Shown here piece after piece: positions 1 through 9,216 of a stretch of DNA of 64,000 nucleotides. The DNA is taken from positions 1 to 64,000 of the forward strand of contig NZ_VCJS01000006.1 in NCBI RefSeq assembly GCF_005893125.1, given 5' to 3'. Source of the stretch: Nonomuraea basaltis. Its GTDB lineage: Bacteria; Actinomycetota; Actinomycetes; Streptosporangiales; Streptosporangiaceae. Under the pieces are notes generated by a model. It was not told the origin of the DNA, did not search any database, and was given only the letters and a program-made list of their open reading frames with translations. The first letter of the stretch is position 1; each line of letters begins with the position of its first letter. The position numbers and the translations under genes are program-made.

Positions 1-7
1 GAAAAGG

Positions 8-42
8 GGCGACCCCCGCCGGGGGGGAGAGCGGGGGTCGCC
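8..42. terminator. Strong stem-loop at left edge
   Basis: A perfect 12-bp inverted repeat (8-19 with 31-42) encloses an 11-nt loop. It is a GC-rich terminator-like hairpin, probably belonging to a gene outside the window. The direction cannot be decided because no clear T-tract is present. Confidence 0.55.
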
Positions 43-538
43 TGATCGGTCCGGCTCCGGGGGGGTAGAGCCGGTCCCGTTTCAGAAGAAAGCTTTCATC
101 ACTTCACCAGAGCCTGGCAAGGGACTTGCAAACCTATCCCCCGCAAGGTCGCTCCAGTTTCGGGCGATACCCCCGTATGCTGCCCGATCGGATCGAGTTT
201 CGTCGAGGAGCAATCTCGCCTTTTCGCCAAGTTTTTTCGCCGACTGATAACGATCACATAAAGTCGATCACGGAGAGTGATCGACACAGGCTGGTAACCG
301 GGTTGGCGCAGCCGAGGCGCCGATGCGCCCGGGCCCTGTCTCATCGGCAGGTAAAGGTCTTGGTCTGAGGGGTTCCCATCAGGGCGAATCCGTCGTAGAA
401 AGGGGTTACGGACCACTTGTCCGGGTGCATTAGCCGGGTACCCACGCGCGACCAGCCGCGGGAGGCGCGTCGTGACGGGCTTGACCCGCTCCGACGAATA
501 CAGGTGCACGCTTGGTAACCCGGTGTGATGCACCGGCG
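43..538. other. Intergenic region, no supported gene
   Basis: About 500 bases without a convincing gene. Open frames exist on both strands, but their translations are Arg/Pro-rich, lack ribosome binding sites and match no family I recognise. I see no tRNA or obvious structured RNA here. Confidence 0.4.
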
Positions 539-566
539 GACGGCGTCTCATGACTGAGACGCCGTC
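539..566. terminator. Terminator downstream of the Fic-like gene
   Basis: A perfect 12-bp stem (539-550 with 555-566) with a 4-nt loop lies 20 bases beyond the stop codon of the minus-strand Fic-like gene. It is a likely transcription terminator without a T-run. Confidence 0.6.
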
Positions 567-585
567 AGCTATGTCGGCACCCTGC

Positions 586-1365
586 TCAGCCCCTTTGCAT
601 GGCCTCGCAGATGGCGGTCGTCTCGCGCACGCCGAGAGTTACCGCGGAGGCACACTCTTGTACCCACCGGGCGACGCCCTCAGGCGTCCCGCTCAGGTAC
701 GCTCGCAGCCCGTCGGCATACGGTAGCTCCAGGTGCCCTACCTCGACGGCCACCAGGGACTTCGGGTCCAGCCCGTACTCCACCAGCGTCAGCCGCTCGG
801 CCGAGCGCGCGACCACCCCGTCGGCCGCGCCGAACGGCCGCAGCACGGCCAGCTCCGCGTGGACCACGGCGGCCAGCACGATCGCAGGGGCCCTCGTAGG
901 ACGTTCCAGCAGGTCCAGCAGGCTGTCCATGCGGGTCGCCGTCTCCTTGGCATCCGGCGCAGGACCCAGGTTCAGCGGGTCAGGGGCCTCGTCCTCCGCC
1001 CTGGGGCGGCCCAGCGTGGCGTGCGGCGCGAGGCCGGCCGCGGCGACCGTGTGCAGGCGGGCGAGCACCTGCCTGGGCGCCTTGCGCCAGGTCGGTCCCA
1101 GCCTGCCCATCTCCGCCGACGCGCGTAGCGCTCCCTGGACCAGCGGGTCGTGGATCTCGTCTCGGCGCAGGGCGTCCAGGGGTACGTCGACGCCTTCGAT
1201 GGCGGCCGACGCTCTGGCGCCGCGCAAGGACGACTCCGTGGACACCGCGGGGCTGGCCCGGCGGAGCACGCGATGGCGGTAGAGCCTGTCGACGGCCTGG
1301 CGGGCCTCGTCCACCGCCTCCGGCACCCCCGGGAACTGCGCGATGACGGCCAATGGGTCACTCAC
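586..1365 (-). CDS. Fic-like protein with degenerate active site
   Basis: 259 aa, GTG start. The helical N-terminus with a SSLRGARASAAIEGV segment and the C-terminal half resemble actinobacterial Fic/DOC-like proteins. Active Fic AMP-transferases carry HPFxxGNGR. The matching segment here reads LRPFGAADGVVAR, so the catalytic His is Arg and the NGR part is lost. I see this directly and infer that the protein cannot AMPylate. It may bind protein partners or nucleotide instead. It lies divergent from acs and is followed by a hairpin terminator. The family assignment is moderately sure; the role is unknown. Confidence 0.6.
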   Translation of the reverse strand: MSDPLAVIAQFPGVPEAVDEARQAVDRLYRHRVLRRASPAVSTESSLRGARASAAIEGVDVPLDALRRDEIHDPLVQGALRASAEMGRLGPTWRKAPRQVLARLHTVAAAGLAPHATLGRPRAEDEAPDPLNLGPAPDAKETATRMDSLLDLLERPTRAPAIVLAAVVHAELAVLRPFGAADGVVARSAERLTLVEYGLDPKSLVAVEVGHLELPYADGLRAYLSGTPEGVARWVQECASAVTLGVRETTAICEAMQRG

Positions 1366-2034
1366 GGGACCTGACCTTACCCGCGGGTACGGGCTGCTTC
1401 CGCGGGCTGGTGCCTAATGGCGCCGCGGGTTCGTCCCGAGTGGCGCCATTGGGCTGATCCCGGGTGACGCCGCGAGGTCACGAGGTCAGAGCCTCAAGAG
1501 GGAGCGGCCGGTGGGTCGACACGTCGGTCGAGCAGCGGGTGCGACTGGTAGGGCAGTACGCAAGCGGGTCAGGGTCAGGGTCAAGGGTGGAGGCAGGGGC
1601 GGAGGCAGGCCGGCGACGGCCGACCGGTGGCACTTGGATGGCACTTGCGCGGGCGCTTTGGTACGGACCGCGGTGCGCGCTGGGCGAGCGCTTCGGGGTG
1701 GAGCTTGGGGTGGGGCTTCGGTGAGCGCTTCGGCCGGGGATCTCGGCGTTGCCGACCTCACAGCGGGTAGGCGGCCCGGCGGAAAGTCCTGAAATAGGTG
1801 GCCGACCCCGGCCGGCTCTCAAAGAACCCCACCGGGGGACCCATAAACCCCAACCACATATTTCCCTGATTTCAAGATGACAACATTTCGATAGCACTTG
1901 TCAGGCGCCCTGATAAGAACTCCCCCATACCCGCCCACTCGGTACAGACCTGTCTAGACCTCTTGTGTGTAGAGGCCGTGAGCTGGTGAAGTGGGACACG
2001 ACCTATCCAACCTGGCCCATAGAAGGAGCACGAG
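1366..2034. promoter_or_regulatory. Long intergenic region upstream of acs
   Basis: About 670 bases between divergent genes. It contains a 9-bp inverted repeat (1416-1424 and 1442-1450), G-rich low-complexity sequence around 1560-1740, and an AT-richer stretch at 1850-1930 that is the probable promoter region of acs. No gene is supported. The translations through it are low-complexity and have no ribosome binding sites. Confidence 0.45.
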
Positions 2035-4008
2035 GTGGCCCCGGAGACCCCTGGCAACGAGACCCAGGCGCTGTCCAACCTGCTGAAGGAGAACCGCCGG
2101 TTCGCACCTCCGGCTGACCTGGTGGCGGCCGCGAACGTGACCGCAGCCGCATATGACGAGGCCGCCGCGGACCGTCTCGCCTTCTGGGAGCATGCAGCCG
2201 ACCGGCTGACCTGGGCCAAGCGGTGGGACCAGACGCTCGAATGGAATCCCCCCTTCGCCAAGTGGTTCGTCGGCGGCGAGCTGAACGTCGCCTACAACTG
2301 CGTCGACCGCCACGTCGAGGAGGGCCGCGGCGACAAGATCGCCTACTACTGGGAGGGCGAGCCGGACGGCGACACCCGCACCCTCACGTACAACGACCTG
2401 AAGACGGAGGTCAGCAAGGCCGCCAACGCCCTCCAGGAGCTGGGCGTCGGCAAGGGCGACCGGGTCGCGATCTACATGCCGATGATCCCCGAGCTGCCGA
2501 TCGCGATGCTGGCCTGCGCCCGCATCGGGGCTGTCCACTCGGTGGTGTTCGGCGGGTTCTCGGCGAGCGCGCTGAAGAGCCGCATCGACGACGCCGACGC
2601 CAAGCTGGTGATCACGTCCGACGGCGGCTACCGCAGGGGCAAGCCGAGCGCGCTCAAGCCCACCGTGGACGAGGCCGTCGCCGAGTGCCCGCAGATCGAG
2701 CACGTCCTCGTCGTACGGCGTACCGGCCAGGACGTCCCCACGAACGGCAAGGACGTGTGGTGGCACGACCTGGTGGAGCGCCAGAGCGACCAGCACACCG
2801 CCGAGCCCCACGACGCCGAGGACCCGCTGTACATCCTGTACACCAGCGGCACCACCGGTAAGCCCAAGGGCATCCTGCACACGACCGGCGGCTACCTGAC
2901 CCAGACGGCCTGGACGCACCACGCGGTCTTCGACCTCAAGCCGGAGACCGACATCTACTGGTGCACGGCCGACATCGGCTGGGTGACCGGACACTCCTAC
3001 ATCGTGTACGGCCCCCTCGCCAACGGCGCCACCAGCGTCATCTACGAGGGCACCCCGGACACCCCGCACCGCGGCCGGTTCTGGGAGATCGTGCAGAAGT
3101 ACAAGATCACGATCCTCTACACGGCCCCCACGGCGATCCGGACGTTCATGAAGTGGGGCGACGACATCCCCGCCAAGTTCGACATGTCCAGCCTGCGCAT
3201 CCTGGGCTCCGTCGGCGAGCCGATCAACCCCGAGGCGTACGTCTGGTACCGCGAGCACATCGGCCACGAGCGCTGCCCCGTCGTCGACACCTGGTGGCAG
3301 ACGGAGACCGGCGCCATCATGATCAGCCCGCTGCCCGGCGTGACCGCGGGCAAGCCGGGTGCCGCGATGCGCCCGCTCCCCGGCATCGTCGCCGACGTGG
3401 TGGACGACCAGGGCAACAGCGTCCCCGACGGAGGCGGCGGCTTCCTCGTGGTCCGCGAGCCGTGGCCGTCGATGCTCCGCACGATCTGGGGCGACGACCA
3501 GCGCTACATCGACACGTACTGGAGCAGATTCGAGGGAATGTACTTCCCCGGCGATGGCGCGAAGAAGGACGGGGACGGCGACCTGTGGCTGCTCGGCCGC
3601 GTGGACGACGTCATGCTGATCTCCGGCCACAACATCTCGACCACGGAGGTGGAGAGCGCGCTGGTCAGCCACCCGAAGGTGGCCGAGGCGGCCGTGGTGG
3701 GCGCGACCGACCCGGTGACCGGCCAGGCCATCGTGTCGTTCGTGATCCTGCGCGGCAGCGCGGAGGAGGGCGACGACATCGGCGCCGAGCTGCGCAACCA
3801 CGTGGCCAAGGCGCTCGGCCCGATCGCCAAGCCGCGCCAGATCCTGGTCGTGCCGGAGCTGCCCAAGACCCGCTCCGGCAAGATCATGCGTCGCCTGCTG
3901 CGCGACGTGGCGGAGAACCGCAGCATCGGCGACGTCACCACCCTGGCCGACAGCACGGTGATGAACCTGATCTCCGAGAAGCTCCCCTCGGCCAAGTCCG
4001 AGGACTAA
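2035..4008 (+). CDS. acs: Acetyl-CoA synthetase
   Basis: 657 aa, the usual length for AMP-forming acetate:CoA ligase, which activates acetate with ATP and CoA in the cytoplasm. Adenylate-forming motifs are intact: [11 protein letters not shown] near residue 268, WWQTETG near 421 and a [13 protein letters not shown] hinge. A C-terminal TRSGKIMRR holds the lysine (about 616) that is the known acetylation site in this family. The GTG start follows AGAAGGAG at good spacing. A strong hairpin follows the stop. Next to it lies a broken antiporter gene, so the unit is probably monocistronic. Confidence 0.97.
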   Translation: MAPETPGNETQALSNLLKENRRFAPPADLVAAANVTAAAYDEAAADRLAFWEHAADRLTWAKRWDQTLEWNPPFAKWFVGGELNVAYNCVDRHVEEGRGDKIAYYWEGEPDGDTRTLTYNDLKTEVSKAANALQELGVGKGDRVAIYMPMIPELPIAMLACARIGAVHSVVFGGFSASALKSRIDDADAKLVITSDGGYRRGKPSALKPTVDEAVAECPQIEHVLVVRRTGQDVPTNGKDVWWHDLVERQSDQHTAEPHDAEDPLYILYTSGTTGKPKGILHTTGGYLTQTAWTHHAVFDLKPETDIYWCTADIGWVTGHSYIVYGPLANGATSVIYEGTPDTPHRGRFWEIVQKYKITILYTAPTAIRTFMKWGDDIPAKFDMSSLRILGSVGEPINPEAYVWYREHIGHERCPVVDTWWQTETGAIMISPLPGVTAGKPGAAMRPLPGIVADVVDDQGNSVPDGGGGFLVVREPWPSMLRTIWGDDQRYIDTYWSRFEGMYFPGDGAKKDGDGDLWLLGRVDDVMLISGHNISTTEVESALVSHPKVAEAAVVGATDPVTGQAIVSFVILRGSAEEGDDIGAELRNHVAKALGPIAKPRQILVVPELPKTRSGKIMRRLLRDVAENRSIGDVTTLADSTVMNLISEKLPSAKSED

Positions 4009-4013
4009 CAAAA

Positions 4014-4046
4014 GGGCGCATGTCCCAGCAAATGGGACATGCGCCC
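4014..4046 (+). terminator. acs terminator
   Basis: A perfect 14-bp stem (4014-4027 with 4033-4046) and 5-nt loop begin six bases after the acs stop codon. No T-tract follows, which is common in high-GC actinobacteria. Confidence 0.8.
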
Positions 4047-4079
4047 CCATACGGGAACCCTGCTACCCAGGTGTGCCGG

Positions 4080-4731
4080 GAAGTCGGGTCGGCGCGCTCG
4101 CAGTGACGGCCGGCGCGATGCCGGCGGCGCCGCGGGCGTTCCTGCCGACCTGCGCGGTCGTCGACGACCTCGGCGCGATCTCGATCACCGCCGTCGTCTA
4201 CAGGCACGACGTGAACGCCCCCATGCTCCTGCTCGGCATGACCCTGGGCCTGCTGACCCGGGTCAGCAGGCCCAGGGACGAGCAGCGCTCCCCGGCCGAG
4301 ACCGCCGACCACTACATTCGCCCGATTTCGACGGATTTCGCCGTGCCCGTGTTCGCGTTTCTTTCGGCGGGGGGTGAAGCTGGATGGATCAAGTCTGGGC
4401 GCTATCTTCTCGGATCGGGTAGTTCTGGGAGTGATAGCGGGACTCGTACTCGGGAAGTTCCTCGGTGTGTTCGGTGGCGCCTGGCTGTGCTCGGCCTGGC
4501 GAACTGTCGGAGGAGCTCTCCTGGCGGGACATGGCGGCGATGTCGTTGCCGGCCGGGATCGGGTTCACGGTGTCACTGCTGATCGGCGACCTGGCGTACG
4601 GCGACGTCCGGCAGCGCGCCGAGACCGTCACCATCGGGATCCTCGCGGCCGGCCTCATCGCGTCGATCCTGGCGGCGACGCTGCTACACCTACGGGTACG
4701 CAACCGTCGCAATGCGCTGGATGATGTTTGA
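4080..4731 (+). pseudogene. NhaA Na+/H+ antiporter remnant
   Basis: Pieces of NhaA lie in successive reading frames. One frame holds a segment with the paired aspartates of the ion site (AVVDDLGAI). It is followed by ISTDFAVPVFAF, then in other frames a transmembrane piece ending FGGAWL and a C-terminal piece containing SLPAGIGFTVSLLIGDLAYGD. The N-terminal half of the normal protein of more than 400 aa is missing, and at least two frameshifts separate the rest. Loss of function is therefore clear. The last piece (4465-4731) is open but cannot work alone. Confidence 0.8.
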
Positions 4732-4762
4732 CACGGCCACCGGGCCTCGATAGGAGACGTTC

Positions 4763-5203
4763 ATGCCGCAGACTCCCGAGGAAGAATCCCTGGGCTCCCT
4801 GGTCGCCCAGGCGAGCACCCATATCTCGTCCCTGGTCCGCTCGGAGATCGAGCTGGCCAAGGCCGAGCTCAGATTCGACGCCAAGCGGGTCGGCACGGCA
4901 GGCGCCCTGTTCGCCGGGGCGGCGTTCATGGCGCATCTGTGCCTGATCCTGGCCTCGTTCGCGCTCGCCTACCTGCTCGCCCAGTGGTTGCCCAACTGGG
5001 CGGCCTTCCTCATCGTGACCGGGATTTACCTGGTGCTCGCGGGTCTGGCCGTGTTCCTCGGGATCAGGCGGCTCAAGGGCCTTGCCGGGATGAAGCGCAC
5101 CGCCAGATCGATCAAGGGACTCAAGGAGATCGCCACGCCCGAGGAGCCGGCGCTCCCCGTGGTACGCCCCGATCGCGAGCCGGTGACCCGCGATGGCACC
5201 TGA
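4763..5203 (+). CDS. Phage-holin-family (superfamily III) membrane protein
   Basis: 146 aa. The N-terminal amphipathic part (SLVAQASTHISSLVRSEIELAKAEL) is typical of the actinobacterial holin 3_6/DUF1469-like family. Two hydrophobic helices follow at about residues 45-70 and 77-97, then a charged tail. Such proteins are common next to alpha/beta hydrolases in actinomycete genomes and are probably membrane-organising proteins, not lysis holins. The stop overlaps the next gene by 11 bases, suggesting coupled translation. Confidence 0.8.
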   Translation: MPQTPEEESLGSLVAQASTHISSLVRSEIELAKAELRFDAKRVGTAGALFAGAAFMAHLCLILASFALAYLLAQWLPNWAAFLIVTGIYLVLAGLAVFLGIRRLKGLAGMKRTARSIKGLKEIATPEEPALPVVRPDREPVTRDGT

Positions 5204-6113
5204 CGAGTCGGTCGTCCAGATCGAGGGGCCCTGGCGGCACCGCGCGGTGCACGCGGGCGGCACCCGCTTCCACGTCGTCGAGGCGGGCGAGGGGCCGCTG
5301 GTCCTGCTGCTGCACGGGTTCCCGCAGTTCTGGTGGACGTGGCGGCACCAGCTCGCGTCGCTGCCCAAGGCCGGATACCGGGCGGTCGCGGCCGATTTGC
5401 GCGGCTACGGCGGCAGCGACAAGCCGCCGCGCGGCTACGACCTGCCCACGCTGGCCGCCGACGCGGCCGGGCTGATCCGCGCGCTGGGCGAGACCGGGGC
5501 GATCGTGGTCGGGCACGACTGGGGCGGGATGCTGGCCTGGACGATGGCGGCGCTCGACCCCAAGAGCGTGCGGCGGCTGGTCGCCGTGTCCGCCCCCCAT
5601 CCGCTGCGGCTGCGGGGGGCGCTGCTGACCGACCCGCTCGGCCAGTTCAAGGCCAGCGGCAAGGCGCTCGGCTACCAGCTACCGCTGCTGCCCGAGCACC
5701 GGCTCACGCGCCGCAACGCGTCGCTGGTGGGCCGGCTGCTCGACGAGTGGTCGCGGCCCGGCTGGCCGGAGGCCGAGGAGTCGCGGGCCTACCGGGAGGC
5801 GTTCAGGATCCCGGCCGTGGCGCACTGCGCGCTGGAGTACCACCGCTGGTTCGGCCGCTCCCAGCTGCGTCCCGACGGCCGCCGCTACGCCCGCGCCATG
5901 CGCACCGAGGTCGAGGCCCCCACCTTGCACCTGCACGGCGCGCTCGACCCGCGCGTCCTGCCGCGTACGGCCCAGGGTTCGAGCCGCTACGTGGCGGCCC
6001 CGTACCGGTGGCGGCTGTTCGAAGGAGCGGGCCACTTCCCCCACGAGGAGATCCCCGACGTGTTCGACACCGAGCTGATCGGCTGGCTGACCGATCCGGA
6101 GCCCGACCGATGA
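5193..6113 (+). CDS. Alpha/beta hydrolase, epoxide-hydrolase-like
   Basis: 306 aa. Typical fold markers are an oxyanion-hole HGFPQFWWTW, a nucleophile elbow GHDWGGM with Asp as nucleophile (characteristic of epoxide hydrolases and dehalogenases), and a late GAGHFPHEE histidine. It overlaps the upstream holin-family gene and shares ATGA with the downstream DUF309 gene, so the three form a coupled operon. The substrate is not predictable. Confidence 0.88.
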   Translation: MAPDESVVQIEGPWRHRAVHAGGTRFHVVEAGEGPLVLLLHGFPQFWWTWRHQLASLPKAGYRAVAADLRGYGGSDKPPRGYDLPTLAADAAGLIRALGETGAIVVGHDWGGMLAWTMAALDPKSVRRLVAVSAPHPLRLRGALLTDPLGQFKASGKALGYQLPLLPEHRLTRRNASLVGRLLDEWSRPGWPEAEESRAYREAFRIPAVAHCALEYHRWFGRSQLRPDGRRYARAMRTEVEAPTLHLHGALDPRVLPRTAQGSSRYVAAPYRWRLFEGAGHFPHEEIPDVFDTELIGWLTDPEPDR

Positions 6114-6553
6114 GAGACCGAGACCCCGAAGGCAGGCCGCGCCAGTCCAGGCCGCGCGACCCGTACGGCAGGCCGCTCCCCTACGGCGCGTCCGGCGTGC
6201 CCAGGGTCCCCGACGACTACGCGCCCACCACCGAACAGGCCCTCGCCGACGGCCGCCGGTTCCTGCGCGAGGGGATGCCGTTCAACGCGCACGAGGTGTT
6301 CGAGGGCCGCTGGAAATGCGCCCCCGAGGAGGAGCGCGATCTGTGGCAGGGCCTGGCGCAGATCTGCGTCGGGCTGACACACCTGCAGCGCGGGAACGGG
6401 CGCGGCGCGGTGACGCTCTTCAGCCGCGGCGCGGCCAAGGCGCAGGCGTACGGCGGCGCGTACGACGCGGTCGGCAAGGCCGCCTCCAGCCTGGGCCAGG
6501 ACAGCGACCCGGACGAGGCGATCGCCCTGATCCTGGACAAGCTCCCCGGTTAG
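6110..6553 (+). CDS. DUF309 domain protein
   Basis: 147 aa. The start ATG overlaps the stop of the hydrolase (ATGA). The N-terminal 40 residues are Arg/Pro-rich. The domain then carries the signature FNAHEVFEGRW and a second helix with LAQICVGLTHLQRGN, the hallmark of DUF309. The biochemical function of this family is not established. It is the last gene of the plus-strand operon and converges on marP. Confidence 0.88.
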   Translation: MRDRDPEGRPRQSRPRDPYGRPLPYGASGVPRVPDDYAPTTEQALADGRRFLREGMPFNAHEVFEGRWKCAPEEERDLWQGLAQICVGLTHLQRGNGRGAVTLFSRGAAKAQAYGGAYDAVGKAASSLGQDSDPDEAIALILDKLPG

Positions 6554-6576
6554 CGCGCCGGACCGCCGGCTCCGGC

Positions 6577-7767
6577 CTAGTCGCACTCCTGCGTGCTGGC
6601 CGGCGTGGTGTCGTTGCGGCCGGCGGCGGCGTCGGGGGCGACCTCCTCGGCCGTCAGCACGTAGCCGGTCTCCTGCTCGTTGACCGCGGCGGCGAAGATC
6701 ACGCCGTAGACGCGGCCCTCCGCCGTGAGCAGGGGGCCGCCCGAGTTGCCGGGCAGGACCACGCCGCGGATCGCGTACACCTCGCGGGTGACGGTGGTGC
6801 TGCGGTAGATGTCGGGGCCTTCGGCGTTGAGCTGCCCGCCGATCCTGGCCGGCTCGGCGGTGAACCCCTTGCCCTTGGGGAAGCCGGCGATGATCGCGTT
6901 GTCGCCCCGGCTGCCGTCGCCGTCGAAGGCGAGCTGCGGCAGGTCGAGCCCGGGCACGTAGAGCACGGCGATGTCGCGCCGCGGGTTGTAGCGCACGACC
7001 GTGGCCGAGTGCCGGACGTTGTTGGAGTCGATGACCTGCAGGTCGCGGGTCACACCGGCGACCACGTGCGCGTTGGTCATGATCCGGCCGGAGGCGTAGA
7101 CGAAGCCGGTGCCCTCGATGTGCTTGTTGCAGCTCTCCGCGTTGCCCTGCACCTTGACGATCGCCCTCCGGGCCCGGCTCAGCCGGTTGCCCTGCAGCAC
7201 GCTCTGGTCCGGCGGCGGCACGTCGATGATCGTGCCGCCGCCGATGGCGTCGAAGACGGGCGGGAACTCCGAGCGGTCGATGAACTTCTTGAACGGCTGC
7301 TGCCAGTTGCGGGCCGTCTGGGGGATCGCGTCGTCGACCGTGGTGAGCAGCGCGGAGTTCTTCACCTGGTCGACGAGCGGGGTGAAGGTCGAGGAGATGA
7401 TCAGCGACCCGATCAGCCAGGCGAAGACCAGCACGGACAGCGCGCTGGCGAACGTGCCGCCGACCGCGTCGGCCAGCTTGGCCGGCTCCCAGGTGACGTG
7501 GCTGCGTACGACGGCGCCGATGGTCGAGGACGCGAACTGGCCGATGGTGGCGGACAGAAAGACGATCACGATGGCGAGCAGCGCCTGCGGCGTGTCGCCG
7601 TCGACCACCGCCTTGGCGATGGGCGGCGCGATGAAGATGCCGAGCACGGCGCCGCCGGCGAACCCCACGAGGCTCATCGCCCCGATGATGAAGCCCTGGC
7701 GGTAACCCGAGATGCCGAAGGCCACCATGAGGCCGATCAAGATGAGGTCAAGCAGATCACCGCGCAC
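6577..7767 (-). CDS. marP: MarP-family membrane serine protease
   Basis: 396 aa. The CvpA-like N-terminal half has four hydrophobic helices (about 6-24, 30-50, 61-80, 105-125), followed by a periplasmic trypsin-like domain. The catalytic triad is visible as His234 (TNAHVV), Asp265 (RRDIAV) and Ser342 (PGNSGGP). Cys213 and Cys395 sit where the Mycobacterium tuberculosis enzyme has its stabilising disulfide (Cys214-Cys395). In M. tuberculosis MarP supports acid and oxidative-stress resistance by cleaving a cell-wall hydrolase. It is transcribed divergently from the HEAT-repeat gene. Confidence 0.93.
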   Translation of the reverse strand: MRGDLLDLILIGLMVAFGISGYRQGFIIGAMSLVGFAGGAVLGIFIAPPIAKAVVDGDTPQALLAIVIVFLSATIGQFASSTIGAVVRSHVTWEPAKLADAVGGTFASALSVLVFAWLIGSLIISSTFTPLVDQVKNSALLTTVDDAIPQTARNWQQPFKKFIDRSEFPPVFDAIGGGTIIDVPPPDQSVLQGNRLSRARRAIVKVQGNAESCNKHIEGTGFVYASGRIMTNAHVVAGVTRDLQVIDSNNVRHSATVVRYNPRRDIAVLYVPGLDLPQLAFDGDGSRGDNAIIAGFPKGKGFTAEPARIGGQLNAEGPDIYRSTTVTREVYAIRGVVLPGNSGGPLLTAEGRVYGVIFAAAVNEQETGYVLTAEEVAPDAAAGRNDTTPASTQECD

Positions 7768-7849
7768 GCTTCAAAGGTAGCCAGCGATACGGTCAAGCGT
7801 GCACGTCTTCGGCCAGGACGGCGTCACCCTGCTGACTACCTTGGGCGGT

Positions 7850-8362
7850 ATGCCGCCGGCCGAGGGAACAGTGCGCGATCTCATCGAGGCAGCGCTACGC
7901 GACAGCGATCCTGACGGCCCGCTGCGCTGGCACGTGATCTCGCTGCTGCGCCAGCGCGGCGACCTCGAGTCGTTCATCGAGGCGCGCCGGTTGTGCGCCG
8001 CGGACACCGTGGCCGAGCGGCTGCTCGGGGTGGACATCATGGGGATGCTGCGGCCGTTCGCCGACCGTACACTGCCGGTGCTGCGCTACCTGGCCGCCAG
8101 CGAGAACGACGCCATGGTGCTCTACTCGGTGCTGATCGCGTTCGGCCACCTGGGCGACCCGCGGTCGCTGCCGTCCGTGATCGACCTGGCCGGCCACGAC
8201 GACGCAAGGGTCAGGTACGGCGCCGCGTACGCGCTCCACCACGTGCTGGGCGACCCTCCGGACCCGGCGGGCCTCGACATGCTGCGCACGCTGGCGGGCG
8301 ACAGCGACGCGGACGTGGCGGGCTGGGCATCCCTGGGCGTGGCGCTGCGGACCGCTCGCTAG
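7850..8362 (+). CDS. HEAT-repeat protein
   Basis: 170 aa from the ATG at 7850. A GTG at 7799 would add 17 residues but would intrude on the marP promoter region. The sequence is a run of paired helices (LPVLRYLAASENDAMVLYSV, LPSVIDLAGHDDARVRYGA, LRTLAGDSDADVAGWAS), typical of HEAT/ARM-like scaffolds. No enzymatic motif is present. Its stop codon overlaps the convergent Nudix gene by four bases. The partner is unknown. Confidence 0.8.
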   Translation: MPPAEGTVRDLIEAALRDSDPDGPLRWHVISLLRQRGDLESFIEARRLCAADTVAERLLGVDIMGMLRPFADRTLPVLRYLAASENDAMVLYSVLIAFGHLGDPRSLPSVIDLAGHDDARVRYGAAYALHHVLGDPPDPAGLDMLRTLAGDSDADVAGWASLGVALRTAR

Positions 8363-9006
8363 CCGCGCGAGGCCAGGTCGAGCACGTCGGGCGGCAATTC
8401 CTCGACCCGCGACGGATCCCACGGCCGTTCGAGGCCGCCCTCGCGCAGCACCGAGTCCAGCACCATCGCCGTGAACCCCCACACCAGCATCCCCCGCACC
8501 CGGAACGCCGGCCCCGCCGTGCCACTGGGATGCCGCAGCATGATCCGGTTGCCGGGGTCGACCAGCTCGGCGATCGGCACCCGCTCCACGGACTCGACCT
8601 CGTCGGGCGAGGCCGCGTGCACCGCCGACGGCTCGCGCCACCAGGCGAGCACCGGCGTGACCCGGTTGTCGCTGTGGGTCAGGTAGAGCTCGGGCATGGT
8701 GCCCAGCACGTGCACCCCGCCGGGTTCGAGCCCGGTCTCCTCCTCCGCCTCGCGCAGCGCCGCCTCGACGGGTCCGCCGTCCTCGGGGTCCACGCCGCCG
8801 CCCGGGAACGCGGGCTGGCCCGCGTGCCTGCGACCGCGTGTGCTGCGCTGGATGAGCAGCACGTCGGGCCCGTGCGGCCCCTCGCCGAACAGCATCAGCA
8901 CCGCGGCCTCCCGCCCGCGCCCGTCTGGTGGCCGCAGGTATCGGGGCACGCGGGTCCGGCCGGCCTGGGCCGCCAGTCGGTCAAGCCAGTCGGGCACTTG
9001 GGTCAC
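8359..9006 (-). CDS. CoA-pyrophosphatase-type Nudix hydrolase
   Basis: 215 aa. A complete Nudix box (GGVDPEDGGPVEAALREA followed by EEETGL) and the neighbouring arrangement typical of CoA diphosphatases (NudL/Nudt7-like) are present. The expected activity is cleavage of CoA or acyl-CoA to phosphopantetheine and adenosine 3',5'-bisphosphate. It lies downstream of nth on the same strand, separated by about 210 bases of palindromic repeats. Confidence 0.88.
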   Translation of the reverse strand: MTQVPDWLDRLAAQAGRTRVPRYLRPPDGRGREAAVLMLFGEGPHGPDVLLIQRSTRGRRHAGQPAFPGGGVDPEDGGPVEAALREAEEETGLEPGGVHVLGTMPELYLTHSDNRVTPVLAWWREPSAVHAASPDEVESVERVPIAELVDPGNRIMLRHPSGTAGPAFRVRGMLVWGFTAMVLDSVLREGGLERPWDPSRVEELPPDVLDLASRG

Positions 9007-9036
9007 GCATCCTCCAACACGCCGGGGCTCCGGTGA

Positions 9037-9216
9037 CTTCCCCGCGGGGAAGCTTGCTTCCCCGAAGGGGGAGGCCTTTTCCTTGTTGGTTTCGGGGGTC
9101 CTTGTTGGTTTCGGGGGGTCGCGGGGGCTTGCCCCCGCGGGGAAGCTTGCTTCCCCGAAGAGGGGCGCCTTTTCCTTGTTGGTTTCCGGGGGACGCGGGG
9201 GCTTGCCCCCGCGGGG
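9037..9216. repeat. Cluster of palindromic repeats
   Basis: Two direct copies of a unit of about 60 bases (9040-9100 and 9133-9192) contain the self-complementary core GGGGAAGCTTGCTTCCCC. A partial third copy lies at 9101-9118. Between and after the copies a second hairpin, GCGGGGG/CCCCCGC with a CTTG loop, occurs twice (9121-9138 and 9195-9212). The cluster sits between nth and the Nudix gene and may terminate or process the transcript, or be a REP-like dispersed element. Confidence 0.8.

Noticed and set aside
99-551. 150-codon minus-strand open frame
   Set aside because: Its translation is Arg/Pro-rich, has no ribosome binding site and no recognisable motif, and it runs through the terminator hairpin at 539-566.
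6316-7914. Long 532-codon plus-strand frame opposite marP
   Set aside because: A mirror frame of the GC-rich marP gene with Arg/Gly/Asp-rich low-complexity translation; the MarP motifs on the other strand are decisive.
9037-9216. Coding extension of nth or of the Nudix gene through the repeats
   Set aside because: Frames through the repeats exist only because the unit is GC-rich. The proteins end or start cleanly outside it.
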